In this document: positions 61,602 to 64,000 of the stretch, piece after piece | Layout of the letters: each line of letters begins with the position of its first letter | Numbering within the stretch: the first letter of the stretch is position 1 | NCBI RefSeq assembly: GCF_900078705.1 | Contig: NZ_FKIF01000007.1 | Span: forward strand, 744,001-808,000 | DNA from: Bordetella ansorpii | GTDB lineage: Bacteria; Pseudomonadota; Gammaproteobacteria; Burkholderiales; Burkholderiaceae_B | Length of the DNA: 64,000 bases | Reading direction: 5' to 3' | The notes under the pieces: model-generated | What the model was told of the DNA's origin: nothing | The model's database searches: none | The model's input: the letters and a program-made list of their open reading frames with translations, nothing else | Translations under genes and position numbers: made by a program

Positions 61602-62966
61602 CTACAGCGCGCCAGCCCGTTTCACGGTGAGGTAGCGGTCGACCAGCGCGGCGGCCAATTGGCCGGGTTCGGCGTCGACAGCCAGCATCTCGGTGCCCGC
61701 CAGACGCTCGAAGGCATCGCGGCGCGCCTGGGAGAACAGGTGCGCGGACGCCACGTCGACGGGACTGCCGGGCGCTTGCAGGCCCTGCCCGGCCAACTGG
61801 CCCAGGACCCGTTCGCGCAGGCTGGCCACCATCACCAGATGCTGGCGGCGCAGCAGGCCCAGCGCCGGCCCCAGCTCGGCGGTGTCCTCGTCACGGAAGT
61901 TGGTCAGCACGATGACCAGCGCGCGGCGGTGATGCGAGGCCATCAGCAGGCGGGACGCCTGGATGTAATCGGAATGGATGGCGCTGGGCTGCACGTCGTA
62001 CAGCCCCTCCATGAGGGCGCTGAAGCCGGCCGCGCCCTTGCGCGGCGCGATGTGGCGCCGTTCTTCGGGTTGGCAGCCGAAGGTCATGGCGCCGACCTCG
62101 TCGCCCTCTTTCAGCGCGATGCGCGACAGTTGCAGCAAGGCGCCCAGCACTTGGTCGAAGTGGCTGCCGCCCGCGTCCGTCCCCTCGTCGGCGCGCATGC
62201 GGCGCCCGCAATCCAGCAGGAAGAACACGCACTGGCCGCGATCGTCCTGGTACTCGCGCACGATGGGCCGGCGATGGCGCATCGTGGCTTTCCAGTCGAT
62301 GTGGCGCAGCGAATCGCCCATGCGGTAGTCGGCCAGCTGGCGGAACTCCGTGCCGGTGCCGCGCAGGGCGTGGCTGCGCGTGCCCGCGCGGGCGATGCGG
62401 CGGGTGCCGGCCATCCAGGCCTGCCTGCCGATCGGCCCGGTGTCGGGGTAGATGCGCATCGTCTGCGGTGGGCCCGCGCGCCGGGAGAATTCGAAGCATC
62501 CGCCCGGACTGCGCCAGCGCAGGTGGACCGCGCCGAAGCGCGCCGGACCGCGCAGGCGCGGCGTGGCGCGATAGCGGATCTCGACGCGGGAACGTGCCGG
62601 AACCCGAACGGCCCGCGGCAGGCCCTCATAGGCAAAGTGCTCGTCCACGTCGTCGAACACCTGCACCGGCCAGGCACGGCGGCTTTCGTTGATCAGCGCA
62701 ACGGTGACGACGATGGGCGTGCCCTGGACCGCCGACCCCGGCAGTTCGCGCTCGGCGCGCAGCGGCGTTTCGCGCCACGCGCGGCGGCCGCGCGCCCAAT
62801 CCCATCCGGCATAGGCCAGGCCGGCCAGCAGCAGCCCGCCCGCCGCCTGGGCGGCCACCCGCAGCGGCAGGCCGAAGGCCAGCGCGATGCCCGTGGCCAG
62901 GGCCAACCCGCCCAGCGCGTAGACCGCCCGGCGGGAAGGAATGGGGAAACCGGCGCTCGGCTTCAT
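61602..62966 (-). CDS. DUF58 domain-containing protein
   Basis: This 454-residue protein has two N-terminal membrane helices (about 12-55), an Ig-like region, and the DUF58 domain (REYQDDRGQCVFFLLDCGRRM, GTGTEFRQLADYRMGDSLRHIDWKATMRHRRPIVREY). DUF58 proteins are nearly always paired with MoxR ATPases and may act in folding or activation of periplasmic or metalloprotein complexes; the VWA-like part suggests metal-dependent binding. It lies 6 bp after moxR. Confidence 0.9.
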   Translation of the reverse strand: MKPSAGFPIPSRRAVYALGGLALATGIALAFGLPLRVAAQAAGGLLLAGLAYAGWDWARGRRAWRETPLRAERELPGSAVQGTPIVVTVALINESRRAWPVQVFDDVDEHFAYEGLPRAVRVPARSRVEIRYRATPRLRGPARFGAVHLRWRSPGGCFEFSRRAGPPQTMRIYPDTGPIGRQAWMAGTRRIARAGTRSHALRGTGTEFRQLADYRMGDSLRHIDWKATMRHRRPIVREYQDDRGQCVFFLLDCGRRMRADEGTDAGGSHFDQVLGALLQLSRIALKEGDEVGAMTFGCQPEERRHIAPRKGAAGFSALMEGLYDVQPSAIHSDYIQASRLLMASHHRRALVIVLTNFRDEDTAELGPALGLLRRQHLVMVASLRERVLGQLAGQGLQAPGSPVDVASAHLFSQARRDAFERLAGTEMLAVDAEPGQLAAALVDRYLTVKRAGAL

Positions 62967-62972
62967 GCCCGA

Positions 62973-63962
<990 letters not shown>

Positions 63963-64000
63963 GAGGTGTCGGGGGTCAGGTTGAAGGGGAAGGATGGGAC

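Overview
The window is a dense, high-GC stretch of a betaproteobacterial chromosome. It is most probably from the Alcaligenaceae (a Bordetella or Achromobacter relative). The clues are the hfq-hflX-hflK-hflC-hisZ-purA block, the hisS-yfgM-bamB-der-hisC block, a solitary Bug/TctC periplasmic receptor, and many two-component and LysR/MocR/XRE regulators. The genus is an inference; no rRNA or species marker is present.

Layout. 1-4.3 kb: a YcaC-like hydrolase, metE and divergent metR with two MetR-type sites between them. 4.4-6.4 kb: recA-recX behind a clear SOS box. 6.5-10.6 kb: a TctD/TctE-like two-component pair followed by an MHS-family transporter whose promoter carries four 11-bp phased repeats. 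10.8-18.6 kb: a candidate sRNA, rdgC, an aspartate carbamoyltransferase with an N-terminal helix-turn-helix-like domain, small lipoproteins including an entericidin, initiator tRNA-Met, a MocR-type regulator and small hypothetical genes. 18.6-20.7 kb: a DUF1275 gene split by an IS3-family element whose ends and 4-bp target duplication can be read exactly. 20.7-23.6 kb: a hybrid histidine kinase and a Bug receptor. 23.7-29.5 kb (minus strand): the macromolecular synthesis operon rpsU-dnaG-rpoD, followed by a CAU tRNA. 29.8-32.7 kb: an accessory module of a small XRE regulator, a glycosyltransferase and an O-antigen-ligase-like protein, with a triple operator in the divergent promoter.

32.7-48.9 kb is a long minus-strand housekeeping run: phosphoribosyltransferase, purA, hisZ, hflC, hflK, hflX, hfq, hisC, der, bamB, yfgM-like, hisS, ispG, rodZ-like, rlmN and ndk. 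valS follows on the plus strand. 52-55.4 kb holds a MipA/OmpV outer-membrane protein divergent from a QseBC-like system with a TTTAA-N6-TTTAA box. 55.4-59.5 kb is an operon of XRE-cupin regulator, amino-acid-type ABC transporter and FAD amine oxidoreductase, probably for polyamine or amino-acid uptake and oxidation. 59.8-61.6 kb is rpsP-rimM-trmD without an adjacent rplS. The window ends with a MoxR ATPase and DUF58 pair.

Most of the window is ordinary core genome. The points most worth checking are the regulatory-repeat architectures (8.7, 16.2, 30.1, 53.1 and 59.5 kb), the HTH-ATCase fusion, the IS-split gene whose frame is reopened by the IS end, the XRE/glycosyltransferase/ligase module, and the unusual linkers of DnaG and RpoD.
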